64,000 nt of DNA, from positions 24,924,849-24,988,848 of the forward strand of contig JBOZIK010000001.1 of NCBI GenBank assembly GCA_051453625.1, read 5' to 3'. A program made the position numbers and the translations under genes. The stretch comes from Welwitschia mirabilis (taxonomy: Eukaryota > Gnetophyta > Gnetopsida > Welwitschiales). Below are positions 1 to 12,300 of this stretch, in pieces (within the stretch, counting starts at the first letter, position 1; every line of letters starts with the position of its first letter). Below the pieces are notes generated by a model. It was not told the origin of the DNA, did no database searches, and was given only the letters and a program-made list of their open reading frames with translations.

Positions 1-780
1 TAGAATTGATATAAAAAATGTTTTACATAGTTTAGAAACTCTATTAATTAAAGCTTACAAAATGTGGGTTATAACACTGATCCTCCAGTGGAGTCCCTAC
101 AACTACCAACACTGCCAAAGGTTCCTTTTATATAAATTTACCCTAGTGCGATAGGAAAGTGACCATGTATTTTAGCACAGATACAACAGATCAGGGTCAT
201 TATTCTTTGTTTTTTTCCTTTTTTTCTTTATTTTTTTACACAAGTAATTCCCATATGATCACATGCTCAAAAAGACGAAGGTGAAGAAGTGAGATGAAAG
301 ATAAAAAAGAACACACCTAAACAACCAAAGACCTTACAGTATTGGAAAAAAAGCACAAAAAACAAGGCATATTCCTTCAAAGTAAAGTTCATAGACATGT
401 GAATATCTTAAGATTAGGTGAATCTACCTCACAAAATTAGAAAAAAAGCACAAAAATCAAGGCATATTCCTTCAAAGTAAAGTTCATAGATATGTGAATG
501 TCTTAAAATTAGGTGAATCTAATCTGATCATTGTAAAAATGCCCAAGTATGAGTACTAATCATGAAAACTTTATAAAGCAAACACATAAGTCAAGTGAAA
601 GATAATTAAGTGACATCATAACATCCATCAAACGAATTGATTAACAGAGAATTCAGACAATGGTAAGAAGGAAGTCCTTTATATCAAGGGGAATCTCCAA
701 AATAATTGCTTCTGTCATGTTCAAGGTTGCACCAAAAGGTTTTTCATATATTTTCAACCTTTATTCCTTAACTTTTTGAA
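1..780 (-). other. Region 3' of integrase in gypsy-1
   Basis: No coding region is recognisable here. The block at about 60-175, read on the minus strand, matches gypsy-3 at 19,690-19,830 and 21,170-21,300 (shared words: cctttggcagtgt, aactccacta, gaggtcagt) and gypsy-2 at about 31,850-32,000. It is therefore a conserved non-coding segment of the family. Confidence 0.6.
338..530. repeat. Direct tandem duplication, about 95-bp unit, two copies
   Basis: A unit containing 'aaggcatattccttcaaag' starts at 364 and again at 459. It continues through 'ttaggtgaatct' in both copies, with only a few differences. It lies in the non-coding 3' part of gypsy-1. Confidence 0.85.
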
Positions 781-1740
781 TCTCTTTAATGTTTAAGGCA
801 GAAATCTCAACAGATCCATTAGAATGTACTTTATTTATGAGATAAGGACTTAACCATTTAGAGCTCAACTTCTTGTGTAAAAGATTTACTCTAGTATTGT
901 ATAAAATAACAAGTTGACCAGCTTTAAAATTTGTATGAATTAACTTTTTATTATGTTTGAACTTAGCTTGGGCTTTGTAAATGAGTTGATGATGTATAAC
1001 ACAAGTACATTTCTCATCTAAGTGATTAATTTGGACTATTCTATTTTTAATATTTTCATGAATATATACAAGATTAAGTTGATGGGAAGAACGATAAGAT
1101 TTATAACATACATCAATAGATAAAACACAAACTTTTTCGTATACAAGTTCATAAGGTGAAAAATCAAGAGAACTATGCTAAGTAGTACAGTAAGCTCAAA
1201 GAACATAGTTAAGCTTAGAAACCCAAGATTTCTTATTAACAAAGATAAGTTTTTGTAGTATTTTCTTTATATCTCTATTTGCATTTTTAGCTTGATCATT
1301 GGCTTGTTGATGATAAGTACAAGCTACTATATGTTTATTTTAATGGATAAAGGAAGTTTCCTATGTCGATTAATAAAATGATTTTCTTGATCACTAATGA
1401 CAATCTTAGGAAAACCAAGACATTGAAAAATATAAGATCTAACAAAAGTACAAATAGTTCTAACATAATTCGTAAAAGTAGGAATAGCTTCAACCCATTT
1501 AGTAACATAATCAACAACCCCTAAAAAGTTGTTTCTTATCATTAGAAGGTGGTTTAATAGGGGCTCTAAAATTAATTCCTGAATAATTAAAAGGTTCACA
1601 TTTAAGAATAGGTTTAAGGGACATCTCATGAGAACAAATAAGGCTACCATAACGTTGACACACATCACACCTTTTAGAAAAATTAAAGGAGTCCTAAAAA
1701 AGACTAAGTCAATATAAACCAAAGTGAAGAATTTTCATTA
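780..1740 (-). pseudogene. Integrase of gypsy-1 (broken)
   Basis: Decayed retroviral-type integrase, the enzyme that inserts the cDNA copy into host DNA. Minus-strand frames show a zinc-binding remnant (CDVCQR-like, near 1,650) and then the catalytic core: VDYVTKWVEAIP near 1,490-1,520 supplies the first Asp, and a GFPKIVISDQ segment near 1,395-1,420 supplies the second. The downstream part, which usually reads like YRTAYKTPIG, is only traceable across several frames between 800 and 1,300. Stops and at least one frameshift break it. Family assignment rests on the VDY.TKWVEAIP and ISD motifs, which are very typical of plant Ty3/gypsy. Confidence 0.82.
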
Positions 1741-1829
1741 CTATTTTCTGTTCACTAAAATAACCTTCACAAACATCATCATCATAAAGATGAAGGATTT
1801 CTAATTTTCCCATTGAGGCATATATTTTT

Positions 1830-2350
1830 TCATGTTTTGTTCTTTTCACCTATGGTAAAGATGTGGCTCTATCCATTCATAATTACCTATTTTATGGACA
1901 AAAGATTTTCTTTGATTATGAATTCGATATTGTGGCATTTTCATAATAATAAGATAATTAACTATATCAGCATACCAAGGAGAAGGATAAGTAGAAGATA
2001 TGACAAAATGTTGTTCATCCGGAAAAGAATCATCAATCATACAATCATCAAGAGAAGAAGAAAGATGTGACAAATGGTCTACTATACTATTATGTTTCCC
2101 TGCTTTATCAATGATGGTAAGATTAAATTCTTACATGAGGAGGATCCATCTAATAAGTTTAGCACTATAATTCTCCTTGGTCATAAGGTATCTTATAGAT
2201 AAATAGTCATTACAAACATTTGTATAAAAGCCTAAAATATAGTGTCTAAGATTCTCGAGGTCAAAGATTATGACTCTTTTTTGTTTCTTAGTAGTAGTGT
2301 AATTCAATTGAGCTTTAGACAAAGTTTTTATATGATAAGATATAACTTTA
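1830..2350 (-). pseudogene. RNase H and connection region of gypsy-1 (broken)
   Basis: The minus strand at about 2,131-2,350 reads LSKAQLNYTTTKKQK, then LENLRHYILGF and LIRWILLM. These fit the Ty3 RNase H domain, which degrades the RNA strand of the RNA-DNA hybrid (usual pattern L..AQ.NYTTTEKE, FRSYLLG, LIRWILLLQEF). To the left, 1,846-2,120 carries VDHLSHL-like and PWYADIVNYL segments, the usual spacer between RNase H and integrase in Athila/Tat elements. Frames switch and stops occur between the blocks. Confidence 0.8.
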
Positions 2351-3900
2351 AAATAATTTTCATACTTTTATCCAAGAACCTCATCTAAGACAATATTACT
2401 AGCATTACAAATTAATTCAAAATCTTTATTTCAATTGGGTCCCATTATTATAGATGTAGAAGAGATTTTATCTTTAAGTTTTTTAAAAGCAAGGTAATGA
2501 AATTTATTGCATTCAAATTTAGCTTCTTTTTCAAGTAATAATTGAAGGGATTTACAAATTTTAGCATAACCTTAAAAATGATGATAAAAAATAAAATAAT
2601 TATGTAAAGATTAAAATTATTTTATATTTATTAGAGGAATTATATTTTTAATGATACTTACTTTTTCATGATCCATTCTAATTTCTTTACTATAAATATG
2701 GTGACCTAAGGCAATTCCATTATCAACTATAATGAAACTATTCTCATAACTCAAATGTAGGCCATTCTCAATACATTTATTAGGGACTCTATTTAACCTT
2801 TTTAATATTTGTTTAAAGTTTTTGCCAAATATTAAGAAGCAATCCATAAAAATTTTAATTAAATCGTCTANNNNNNNNNNNNNNNNNNNNNNNNNNNNNN
2901 NNNNNNNNNNNNNNNNNNNNNNNNNNNNNNNNNNNNNNNNNNNNNNNNNNNNNNNNNNNNNNNNNNNNNNNNNNNNNNNNNNNNNNNNNNNNNNNNNNNN
3001 NNNNNNNNNNNNNNNNNNNNNNNNNNNNNNNNNNNNNNNNNNNNNNNNNNNNNNNNNNNNNNNNNNNNNNNNNNNNNNNNNNNNNNNNNNNNNNNNNNNN
3101 NNNNNNNNNNNNNNNNNNNNNNNNNNNNNNNNNNNNNNNNNNNNNNNNNNNNNNNNNNNNNNNNNNNNNNNNNNNNNNNNNNNNNNNNNNNNNNNNNNNN
3201 NNNNNNNNNNNNNNNNNNNNNNNNNNNNNNNNNNNNNNNNNNNNNNNNNNNNNNNNNNNNNNNNNNNNNNNNNNNNNNNNNNNNNNNNNNNNNNNNNNNN
3301 NNNNNNNNNNNNNNNNNNNNNNNNNNNNNNNNNNNNNNNNNNNNNNNNNNNNNNNNNNNNNNNNNNNNNNNNNNNNNNNNNNNNNNNNNNNNNNNNNNNN
3401 NNNNNNNNNNNNNNNNNNNNNNNNNNNNNNNNNNNNNNNNNNNNNNNNNNNNNNNNNNNNNNNNNNNNNNNNNNNNNNNNNNNNNNNNNNNNNNNNNNNN
3501 NNNNNNNNNNNNNNNNNNNNNNNNNNNNNNNNNNNNNNNNNNNNNNNNNNNNNNNNNNNNNNNNNNNNNNNNNNNNNNNNNNNNNNNNNNNNNNNNNNNN
3601 NNNNNNNNNNNNNNNNNNNNNNNNNNNNNNNNNNNNNNNNNNNNNNNNNNNNNNNNNNNNNNNNNNNNNNNNNNNNNNCCTTGGATTTTATTAAGTATTT
3701 GGTTAAGGAAAGGTAAAGGGCAATGGTCTTTCTTGGTTACTTTGTTTAGCTTTATAAATCAATGCACATTCTCTACTTCCCATCTTTCTAAGGCACTACT
3801 ATCAAATGAATAACCCACTTATTATCAGATATGACATAAATAATTCTAGCATCCATTAATTTAATGATTTCATATTTTAAAACTTGTTTAAGGGCTGGAT
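2351..3900 (-). pseudogene. Reverse transcriptase of gypsy-1 (broken, with assembly gap)
   Basis: The N-terminal part (about 3,700-3,860) shows remnants of LNKVTKKDHCPLPF. The C-terminal part (2,617-2,870) runs from FMDC through GIALGHHI and KEIRMDHEKVSII, the standard RT thumb region. The catalytic YxDD-type motif reads FMDC: gypsy-2 keeps FMDD at the same place, so the last Asp is lost here. The centre of the domain is hidden by N at 2,871-3,678. Stops interrupt the remainder. Confidence 0.8.
2871..3678. other. Assembly gap (808 N) inside RT
   Basis: Run of N. By comparison with gypsy-2 the missing part should hold the middle of the RT domain. Confidence 1.
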
Positions 3901-4665
3901 TTAGTGTGCAGTGGGGTTGCTTAACAGGTTTTGCATTTTCTTTAAGGTAGATTTTATGTTAAACAATGGAAGTAAGAATGGCTGTTAAATCTTTGTGCGT
4001 CTAAGCAAAAACATTTACCTTAGAATTACAAAGTAAGATTAAGACCGATTCTTGTTAAGGAAAAAGATTCTCGTTTATTATCAATAGTTTTTTCTGATAT
4101 TCACATAGAAAAATATATTTCAATCCACTAGGTAAAGGTTTCAGATTTAAATTTAGATTTACAGTTTTTATTAATTTTTGATCAAAATTTATTATCATCT
4201 CAAACCATCGTCTGAATGACTAGGATGAATGACCTCCATCAAAATATAAAGACTCAGTTATTTTCAGATGTTGGACTTCTTTACAAATTGTAGTTTCAGT
4301 TTCGTCACTTTCCTAATCAAAATAGTCAGTTCCTAAATCCTCATAGTTGAATTGCTTATCATAAAAACTTTTTACTTCAAGTGGATCATCAAATAAGATA
4401 ATCTCATGAAGCATTAATCATCTCTATTCAAGTGGATGATTCTATAAAAATAATGTTGGCTTAGTTTCTTCTTCAATATTCAACTCATCACCCATGTATT
4501 TTTTAGTGGCATCAAAAACTTTTATGGTAAAATTTTTATTTCCTAAGTGATATTCCCTCATTCTAGTTTTTTTTATCAATAATACAATGGGCTGTTGTAC
4601 AAAATGCTCTACTTAGAAGTAGTGGATATCCTTCATTATACTTAACATCAATTACAATGACATCT
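3901..4665 (-). pseudogene. Protease-RT linker of gypsy-1
   Basis: No enzyme domain is seen. Minus-strand fragments resemble the same region of gypsy-2 (35,247-35,447) and of gypsy-3 (18,249-18,440): a GGH-S tract, a run ending in EVQHLK, and HPLE-type segments. One of the family's palindromes sits here at 4,205-4,237. Confidence 0.55.
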
Positions 4666-4669
4666 ATTA

Positions 4670-5110
4670 GATGGAATGAATTCTTAATTTAAATCACCAA
4701 ATCTTTTACTATTTCTAAAGGTTTCTTCACTGATGTATATGCTAATTCTAAGATAATGCATGTAGGATCAATTCTACTTTTCAAACCAAGTTGTTGACAA
4801 AAGTGTAAAGGCATTATGTTAACACTCACTCCTATATTAGTTAAGGCTTTTTTTATTCTTTTATTTATTTCTAATGTGATACTAAATATTGCTGCTCCTG
4901 AATCCTTAAATTTTGGACCTTTTTGCAAAATTAAGTTGATTATACATTGGGATAGGAAGACTTTATTAGGTACAGTTAGTTTTTGTTTTCTTCTAAATAG
5001 GTCTTTCCATAACTTAGAATATTTGGGATTTTCTTGTAAGAGTTTTCGAAATGGTAAATTTATGCTCACATTTTGCATCAAGGCTTTAAGATGATCATCA
5101 AAGGTAGGAT
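4670..5110 (-). pseudogene. Retropepsin (aspartic protease) region of gypsy-1
   Basis: The minus-strand ORF at 4,689-5,081 ends the gag-protease junction (YSKLWKDLFRRKQK) and enters the protease. The active-site region reads ALTNIGVSVNIMPLHF, then LGLKSRIDPTCIILELA. Plant gypsy retropepsins have D(L/I)GASVN(I/L)MP, so the catalytic Asp has become Asn. The enzyme would have cut the Gag-Pol polyprotein. This 130-codon stretch is intact, but the copy cannot be active. Confidence 0.8.
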
Positions 5111-6731
5111 TGATATTTAATCTATCAAGCCATGAATAGTAGGTTTCTTACCTTTATCTTGAGAATAATTTTTCTTATTAAGCTTATCACTTAAAGGAGA
5201 AGGGAAAGTATGATTTTCTAAGATTTTAATATCCTCTTCTTCTTCATCATTCTTATCATTTTAGGAAGTTGAAGCCTCATGGATAGGAGGCGTTATGTTA
5301 TTTTCACTTCTAGTAACAACCTTACAATCTTTTCTTACTTTATGAGGGTTTAGTAAAGGTTGTATTGCAAGTGATCCTTGTGGTTCAAGACTAGTTTATT
5401 GAAGAACATTAACAAGATTTTCAATGTTTGAATTTGTCTTTTCTTGAGATTTTCTTAATTCATCAAAGGAATTTGTAAATGGATCATTTTGATTTTAAGA
5501 ATTTGATGTACTTGCTTGATAATTTAAGTTACTTGGTTAAAAGTTTGAGTTATTTGTTTAAAAGTTAGCATTCTCAAATCTATTTCTAAATGGTTGAAAA
5601 TTTGCATAATCTGCTTGAAAGTTCTTAAATTTGTTCTCAAAAGATTGAAAATTAGGTTCTCCATTTATCTTAAGGTTGAAATTGGTTTTTATTTTGGTTT
5701 TGATTTTGGGTTCTAAAGTTTGAAGACTTTTGGTTAAATGCATACACCTCTTCATAAATTTTGTCTTTGTAAGTAGGTAATAAAGGATACTCTTTTATTA
5801 CATGATAGTTGTCTTTACACCAATCACAAGCTAAAAACACACTCTTTTCAATTGTCACTTTTGCATCTAAATTCATTTGAGTGTACTTTCTTAATGTTGT
5901 TGCGAAATCTTTAATAACATTTGTTGGTTATTTTTTTTGTTTTTACTTTCTCCTTTTCTTGTTTTACTTCTTTAAGATCTTTTATGATTTGGCCTATAAT
6001 ATAATTTTCTTTAGGTGTTGATTTAGGTCATCTTTGATTTACTTCTGCTAGTTCTTCCAATAATATCCTTGCATTTTCTAATGTGAGATTCATTAAATTT
6101 TCTCGACATGAAAAATTTATAAGTTATTTGGTTTGGCTATTAAGTCCACTATAGAAATAATCTACAAATTCTTCTTGAGTGAATGCATATATAGGATTAG
6201 AATGTATTACAATGAAAAATCATTTATAAGTGGAGGAATAATCTTTATTATGTTGATGTTGGAAATTTGTTACCTCTTTTTTTCTTTTTCCTATTGTTGT
6301 TTCACTTATAGATATTTTATAAAGGCTTCTTGAATTGGTTTCATGTTTTTAAGCTTTTATGTGAAATAGTTCTTAACCATAATTTTTCTTTTCCTTTTAA
6401 TGTGAGGGAAGAGATAACCATATAAATAAAATCACTAATTTGTGTTTCATTGTTTTTAAAAGTAAGCATTAATTGTTCGATGTTAGCTATATGTTGGAGG
6501 GGATCTTCATCATTTTATTCATTAAAAATAGAATAAGCATTTAAATTTCTTAATTTAACATCATCACGAGGAGGTAGGTCAAAAGAATTTTGGATTTTAC
6601 ACTTCTTTTTTGCAACTAGTTCTTTAAGAATAACATTAGCATTTGGATTTATAGGAGTAGTAGAGGTTCCAATCATGATAGGGGGAATTAGATGAAGCAA
6701 CTTGTTTCTGTTTTTGCTTAGAATTTGACAT
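5111..6731 (-). pseudogene. Gag of gypsy-1 (broken)
   Basis: Capsid/nucleocapsid protein. The start is placed at 6,731 (minus ATG), where MSNSKQKQKQV is read. An N-terminal segment at 6,515-6,700 contains PPRDDVKLRNLNAYSIF. The central retrotransposon gag domain is scattered over frames between 5,900 and 6,500. A nucleocapsid knuckle at about 5,790-5,830 reads CDWCKDNYHVIKEYP, i.e. C-x2-C-x4-H-x4-Y rather than the usual final Cys. An Asn/Phe/Gln-rich tail at 5,558-5,755 (repeats of NFQ, NRFENANF) follows. Gypsy-3 and gypsy-2 show the same knuckle and tail. Confidence 0.82.
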
Positions 6732-7367
6732 TGTAATTTTCTTCTAAACTTTATTTTAAAAAATTTTATTTGGAAAAATCAGACTTAGAAATAATAAATA
6801 TAGAAAAATCTTCTTACTTAATTCTTGGAATATTTTGCATACCTGAGGTGTGAATACATGGGCTTATTTCCTAGTCGATTAAACCTTCTCAGATGTTTTC
6901 TTTGATCAATAACTGCTCTTTCTAATATTTCATATTTTTATCAAGTTTTACTATGTCTTAGCATGCTTAGTTCTTTATCTCTATGGTTATCCGAATGATG
7001 TACCTGGACAACAATAGACACAAAAAAAACCTAAAAATGAAGAACACAGAAAACCAGAATTGCAAAATAACATAGAATGAAAACTAACAGTCATTCACTA
7101 AGTTATTTGAATGACATAGGGAACGATAAGAAAATTCTAGTTTTTAAGAAAATGAAAAACTCTAAGTTTCATAGGTTATCATTACGACATATTATCTAGA
7201 CAACTAGGTGGACAATACGACATTATTTTTAAAATGCAAAATGAAAAATGTGGAAAGAAAAACCTATGCTTCTACTATAATAATACAATGCTACTATAGA
7301 CAAATACTTGAATCAAGATCCAAACTAGTTATCTAAGCAATCATACTCCTTGAACTTCAATCATCTT
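6732..7367 (-). other. Leader between primer site and gag, gypsy-1
   Basis: Untranslated leader with no ORF. Its main feature is three palindromes starting near 6,977, 7,090 and 7,186, mirrored in gypsy-2 at 38,057, 38,173 and 38,260. Confidence 0.6.
6977..7220. repeat. Three two-tier palindromes in gypsy-1 leader
   Basis: Starts are near 6,977 (ggttatcc..atgat..ggacaac), 7,090 (gtcattcacta..gttat ttga atgac..gaacgat) and 7,186 (gacatattatctagacaac..aggtggacaat). Arms are imperfect because of decay, but the order outer arm, inner arm, short loop, inner arm, outer arm is clear at 7,090. Spacing is 113 and 96 bp. Confidence 0.6.
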
Positions 7368-7386
7368 TCCTCAAAAATATCAACAA
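7368..7386 (-). promoter_or_regulatory. Decayed primer-binding site, gypsy-1 (tRNA-Asp type)
   Basis: The plus strand reads tcctcaaaaatatcaacaa, directly left of the LTR edge. It aligns with the better-kept gypsy-2 site ttcttggcaatgacacaaa and, through it, with the complement of TGGCGCCGTTGCCGGGGA, the tRNA-Asp primer site of Athila/Tat elements. It is badly eroded and is called mainly by position. Confidence 0.45.
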
Positions 7387-7408
7387 AATATTACAATGCG
7401 TATTTGTG

Positions 7409-7410
<2 letters not shown>

Positions 7411-7444
<34 letters not shown>
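7411..7444. repeat. (AT)n microsatellite
   Basis: About 34 bp of uninterrupted AT dinucleotides inside the LTR. It is absent from the other two LTR copies at the same place. Confidence 0.95.
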
Positions 7445-7446
<2 letters not shown>

Positions 7447-8251
7447 CATAATATGATACATGAATATAGATGGAAGTAATTCAAATGTCATAATTCTGTC
7501 GAAGGAATAAGTGAGAAAAAAGAGAATTGATTTCAAATGAAATTCTTGTGCAATCTCTAAATAGAACAATAATAATGTAAAATAACAGTAAAATAAACAC
7601 ACTATGCAAATGAGATGCAAGTTCCATTCTAAATGCAACATCTATTCGATCATAAAATTAACCTATCATAGAAACCAATCTTATATAATCTAGATCAATC
7701 AAGGAAAGCCATTACTAGGTCAAGACCAAACTAAACTCTCAGATGCATCAAACAAAATATGAAAATAATGCAAAGTTAATATAAGAAATGAAATGCAATA
7801 ACCTAAACTAATAATGTCAACCTTGATAAAGGTTTCCCTCATGATCTATATCATAGATAAATCTGTCACAAAATCAAAAGAAACATAAACCATAAGGGAG
7901 ATGCACATAATCAATGATATAATAAGAAAAATAGAGTTTTGATTAAGTTAAATTAATATCCATGTTACAAAGTAGTAGCACCTCCATAAAGGATACACAA
8001 CCCAACATTAAGGAAGATGTTTCTCTACAATAACAAGGGATGAACCTCTTTCCCTTCAATCTTCTATTATGAAAATTTTCAATGCCAAAAAAGATAAAAT
8101 TATAGTTAAGGATAAAGGAGGTATTTATTATAAGATAGAATTTAAAAATACCAAATACTAACAGATGCAATGAAAACCCTAATAGCCGTACAAGAAGGTG
8201 CAATAGATATGACAAAACTTTGGTAGAGTCTAGTGAAGCATTATTTTTAGG

Positions 8252-8398
8252 TGTCATCTTACTCATTATCTAGATATCACAGGAGACAATGCCACATCAT
8301 ATAAGTTCCACATTGATTGCTAGATTAGTTTAGTAAGGATCATTATCATGATAAGTACTTCTATTATCCATATAGTCGTTTAGTTGATGAGGTGAAAA
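8252..8398. repeat. Pair of palindromes in gypsy-1 LTR
   Basis: The first at 8,252-8,290 has gtcatctt, attatctagatatc and aggagacaat. The second at 8,361-8,398 has ttatcc, gtcgt, gttgat and gaggtga. Start-to-start spacing is 109 bp. Pairs occupy the same positions in the other two LTRs (27,984/28,090 and 39,345/39,453). Confidence 0.6.
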
Positions 8399-8649
8399 AT
8401 GGGCTTCTTAAAGATGTTTTTTGTGTTGGATTAGACTCTTTAATTACAGGATTGCTACTTTAGATCAGAAGTATTGTGATTTGCTTTAAATGCTATCAAA
8501 TGTAATAAAGATTACATGTTTTCATGATATTTTCCTTAGCTCTCCATTAACATCAAAACTTAGCATAAATCTATTTAATGTCTTATAAATCTACTTAAAA
8601 CACCCTATTAAATACATACAATTTAGCAGTGCAACACTCACATAAAATG

Positions 8650-9320
8650 GTTGAACTTTAACAAATGAGGTTTCTTATGAAGTTGAATCCTTTCTTCAAG
8701 TTGTATCATAATATTTCATGCATGGAGTTTCGATAGTAATTATTTCATTCCTTAAGACTCCCTACTTGTTCAAGGTACATTATGGTAGAAATTTTAAGGG
8801 ATCTTTAGGGAATAAGACATTCCAATCAAAATGTTTTGCTTTTTTCTTTCAATTTATCAAAGGGTGTGGATAGGTGGTTCTTTTTAAATTAGGTGAATAT
8901 TATAGAGGAATGGAAAATGATCCTACCTATATAGGTTTTTTTAAACTTGGGTGAGATAATAAATCCTTCTCTTTCTAAAGATTTTTATGAATAAGAAGAT
9001 ACTATCTCAAGTTAGTTGAGATCTCTCAAATCCAAGTTCTTTTCAAGAATTTATTAAAATTCTCTATATTAGTGCATAATGTAAGATCATCAATAAAAAT
9101 TTTATCAATTTCTTTAGATATGTTACATACTTACCTTTATTTCTTATTGGGAAGTTCCTTACTAAGCTTTAATTATTTGTAGTTGATTCCCTTTTTTAGG
9201 TTGAGAAGAATAGTTAACTTTTTATGATCTGTTACTTTCACAAATTTGTTTTTACTTAGGCTAGAAAAAGGTCTAAGTTTATTTTGTCCTTTCTTAATTG
9301 GTTCCTTATTTTTCCTACTA
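8650..9320 (-). pseudogene. RT remnant of a different Ty3/gypsy lineage
   Basis: On the minus strand near 9,080-9,110 a FIDDLTL segment matches the RT catalytic motif (Y/F-x-DD). Downstream to about 8,650 come segments resembling the palm/thumb and the start of RNase H, such as KKAKHFDWN followed by LRNEIITIETP. Upstream, about 9,200-9,300, EPIKKGQNKLRPF may be a finger region. The central RT is missing and stops are frequent. It differs from gypsy-1/2/3, so it is probably the older repeat into which gypsy-1 inserted. Confidence 0.5.
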
Positions 9321-12300
9321 TTTTTACTCATTTAAAGGAATACAAATGTCTTTAAGAAAAATAATTCATCATGAAAATTTAAATGAATTACTTATGAAAT
9401 ATCAATCATTTTCAAGAATATTTTCAAATTTTCAAATGGAATGTACAATTTCAAATCTCAATGCTCATGAATGGAAAACATTAAATAAAGAGGACAATCT
9501 AGAAAAAACTTATCTAATTTCAAAATTTGTAGAGACCTTTTGTTTAAACTTTCTTATACGGCATAGCTTATTGCTATAGCTGTTTTTTGAGGTCTATTAC
9601 TTAGTAAACCAATAAAGAGTTCTAAGCATCCTACTTCACTTAAAAATAATAAAAACTAAAACGGAAAGAAAATTAATAATTTGAAGAAATGATGATGTAA
9701 ATTAATATGTTAAACTAAAAAAATCTTCATAGTTCAAGATAAAGTTCAAAGAAATCTATGGCAATGATGCAATAAAAATAATGATCAACTTGTAAAGTTA
9801 GGACCTATGATTCAAGTGTAACCTTAAGATCATATCTATGGAATTACTGAATGTGAGCCATATTAAAAAAAACTATGCTAAAACATCATTTGTAATTACA
9901 TTAAAACATAAAATATAATATAATTCAATATGAAATTGAAATCTAGAAAAGGAGATCAATGAATGTAATAGAGCACAAGTATTCATAAGAATAAAAATTA
10001 TGCAATTTCATTTTATCAATTATGAGTCTATCACTTAAATAACTAATGCAATAAGCGACTATTCTAGTTTGTAATTTGATTATAACCTTAACATAGAAAA
10101 TTATGGATAAATCTTAACTAATATAGTAATTAGTATGCAAATCCAACATCAAACTCTATTAAGAATTAAAAGCTAATTTCATTAATTAGAGTAGTTGTAC
10201 AACATATTTCTACATAAAAGAGGGTTCACCAATGGAATTAAAGAATGCATCTCATGTCAAAATCCAACAAGAATAACATCAACATAAATAAAATATTTTG
10301 TTCTATTATAGAATTTGAATTATTATAGGAATTGTAGAATTGAATAAATTACAATCGACTTTTTGATGATCTTTATAGGGAATGAACAAAATTAGGAAAA
10401 ATGGAAATAAGTAGCTTTAAGTTGGTTACCGGATGAAACAAACATAGTTAGGGATTGATTTAGTACAAGTTAAACTTCATTCTAATGAAATGTAAGTTAT
10501 GGTTTATCGCATTTGATGTAGCAATGTGATGTATATATTGATTATTCTTAACCTATAGAATTACTCAAACCCTATAATGCAATTAGATGTGGTATCAATC
10601 ATTAATATAATGTGAGAAAAACTATAACTATTTTCTATTATAATGGCTTATCACAATGCTATACTAAACTCATTTACTTTAATACTCAACTACCATCATA
10701 ACAAGACTTGCAATGTGATGATATTCTATATCATAATGCTTTCTTGAAATTTATTGTAACCAATTATTCTAATAAAAATACATCAAATGTACTATTACAA
10801 GCTATCACAATGCTATAAGACTTGAAATGGTGTATATATAATTGAATATTTTGACTATATCATCAAAACATTTGATGCAAAGGATTTTATATTAAAGAAA
10901 TTTTCATTAGTTATGCACAAAATTTGATATATTACAATACATAATTAGTTGCATTTATTATATAACTACATAAGCAAAGTTAGAAGATGCTGCATTTTGT
11001 ATCTCATGCATGATACACATGTGCATGATTTGTAGGTATGAACAGTATGATGTGGAATGTGTGTTAGTTTTAAAAATTCTAAAAATTATGCACAAAGCAA
11101 GTGGGAGAGAGGAACAACACAAATCCTTATCTATGATTATGTCATTAGCATTAAAATCCTAATTAATAATATAAAAAGCCCCTATAATTTCACTTACTTT
11201 TCCCTACTAAAAAGGTTTTTTTCATCTTGATTTAGGGAATACCACATAATCTCATTCTTAGTAATAATGATAATGGTATTTTTTACAATTACCTAAAGGA
11301 AGTATTTTTGCTTTGAGGGAATTATACCCACTATGGGAATATCATTTATTTCTTATTCTTCTTTTTTTATTTAGTATGGATAAGATTTAAATACATTTCA
11401 TGCAACTTATAAGTCATAGTAAGTGTATATTTGAGAAAAGAGGGGAATAACACCTAAGTACACAACTGGTAAAATGACATAGAAATGAAGGTTTAACATC
11501 CCTTAATAAATTGATGTAAGTGAACTTATATTTCAAAGGTGCACACTTAAATTGGTAGTCCCTTATCTTTTAGTAAAACACCCCCCTAGGCTTATTAGGT
11601 GCATGAACTTGTGTTTTCTTACTTTTAGATTATGGATCTACCTAGGGTTGTACTTACTCTATAATTGAGAAATGACCAATTTCTTGAAATTGTTCAAAAT
11701 GTTACTTAGCCTTGAGGTTTTCTTCCATTAAATTAGCTATTTAGGAACTTGATTACAACCATATTTTGAGTCATCTTATAAGATAATAAGTAGTACAATT
11801 ATATTATGGCATCTTTAATAATAAGGAAAAGAAATGAATAAAAATAGTATAATTTATTATTTAAAAATTTTAAGAAATTTAATTAGATGAAATTAATATC
11901 TTAAAGAATTTAAAGAAACAATTATAATTAAAATGAAAGTTATCAAGAATATTATATAGCAAAAATAGCTATGATATGTAAGAGAATTAATGTAAGAATT
12001 ATTAGTTATATCAAATGCATAGAAAAAATAAAAAACATTATAAGAAGAAAATAATCTAGTACAAATAATTAAAAAAAGAAGATATTTTTAGTAGAGATAG
12101 GTTTAAAAATTATCAAGAGTCAAGGGATCAAATTAAAATTTAGTAATAGAATGGAACGAGTGAATTATAGAAATTGAAAGAATCAAAAGAGTTAAATCAG
12201 AATAAGAGAATGTTAAGGCCTTTACTATGTTTGATTTTGTAAATTAAAGTAGTGACAACCTAGTAGAAAGAAAACGTAGACAAGTGGAAGGGTGGATTAT

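Larger units (their letters stand above)
1..8636 (-). mobile_element. Ty3/gypsy element gypsy-1 (Athila/Tat-like), truncated by window edge
   Basis: Minus-strand LTR retrotransposon. Reading leftward from its 5' LTR (7,389-8,636) it shows a decayed primer site, gag, retropepsin, RT, RNase H and integrase, the Ty3/gypsy order. The 3' LTR lies beyond the left edge. The retropepsin context (SVNIMP) and the block after RNase H (PWYADIVNYL) are typical of the plant Athila/Tat branch. Gypsy-2 matches it along its whole length. Every protein region carries stops and frameshifts, so the copy is dead. The right edge ends in gcaaca, the reverse complement of a TGTTGC LTR start. Its right flank is an unrelated gypsy RT, so it probably inserted into older repeat DNA. 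Confidence 0.88.
7389..8636 (-). repeat. 5' LTR of gypsy-1 (about 1.25 kb)
   Basis: Homologous along its length to 27,109-28,366 and 38,467-39,728. Shared blocks include ttgatttcaaatgaaat, cctcatgat.tatatcatagat and aaatacatacaatttagcag. The outer edge gcaaca is the complement of TGTTGC. Two palindromes lie near the outer end (8,252 and 8,361). An (AT)n run lies near the inner end. Confidence 0.85.

Noticed and set aside
1813-2070. 85-codon plus-strand open frame
   Set aside because: Antisense shadow of the RNase H connector of gypsy-1.
2822-3694. Long apparent open frame of 290 codons
   Set aside because: Almost all of it is N. Similar artefacts occur at 42,198-42,623, 55,684-55,956 and 57,974-58,425.
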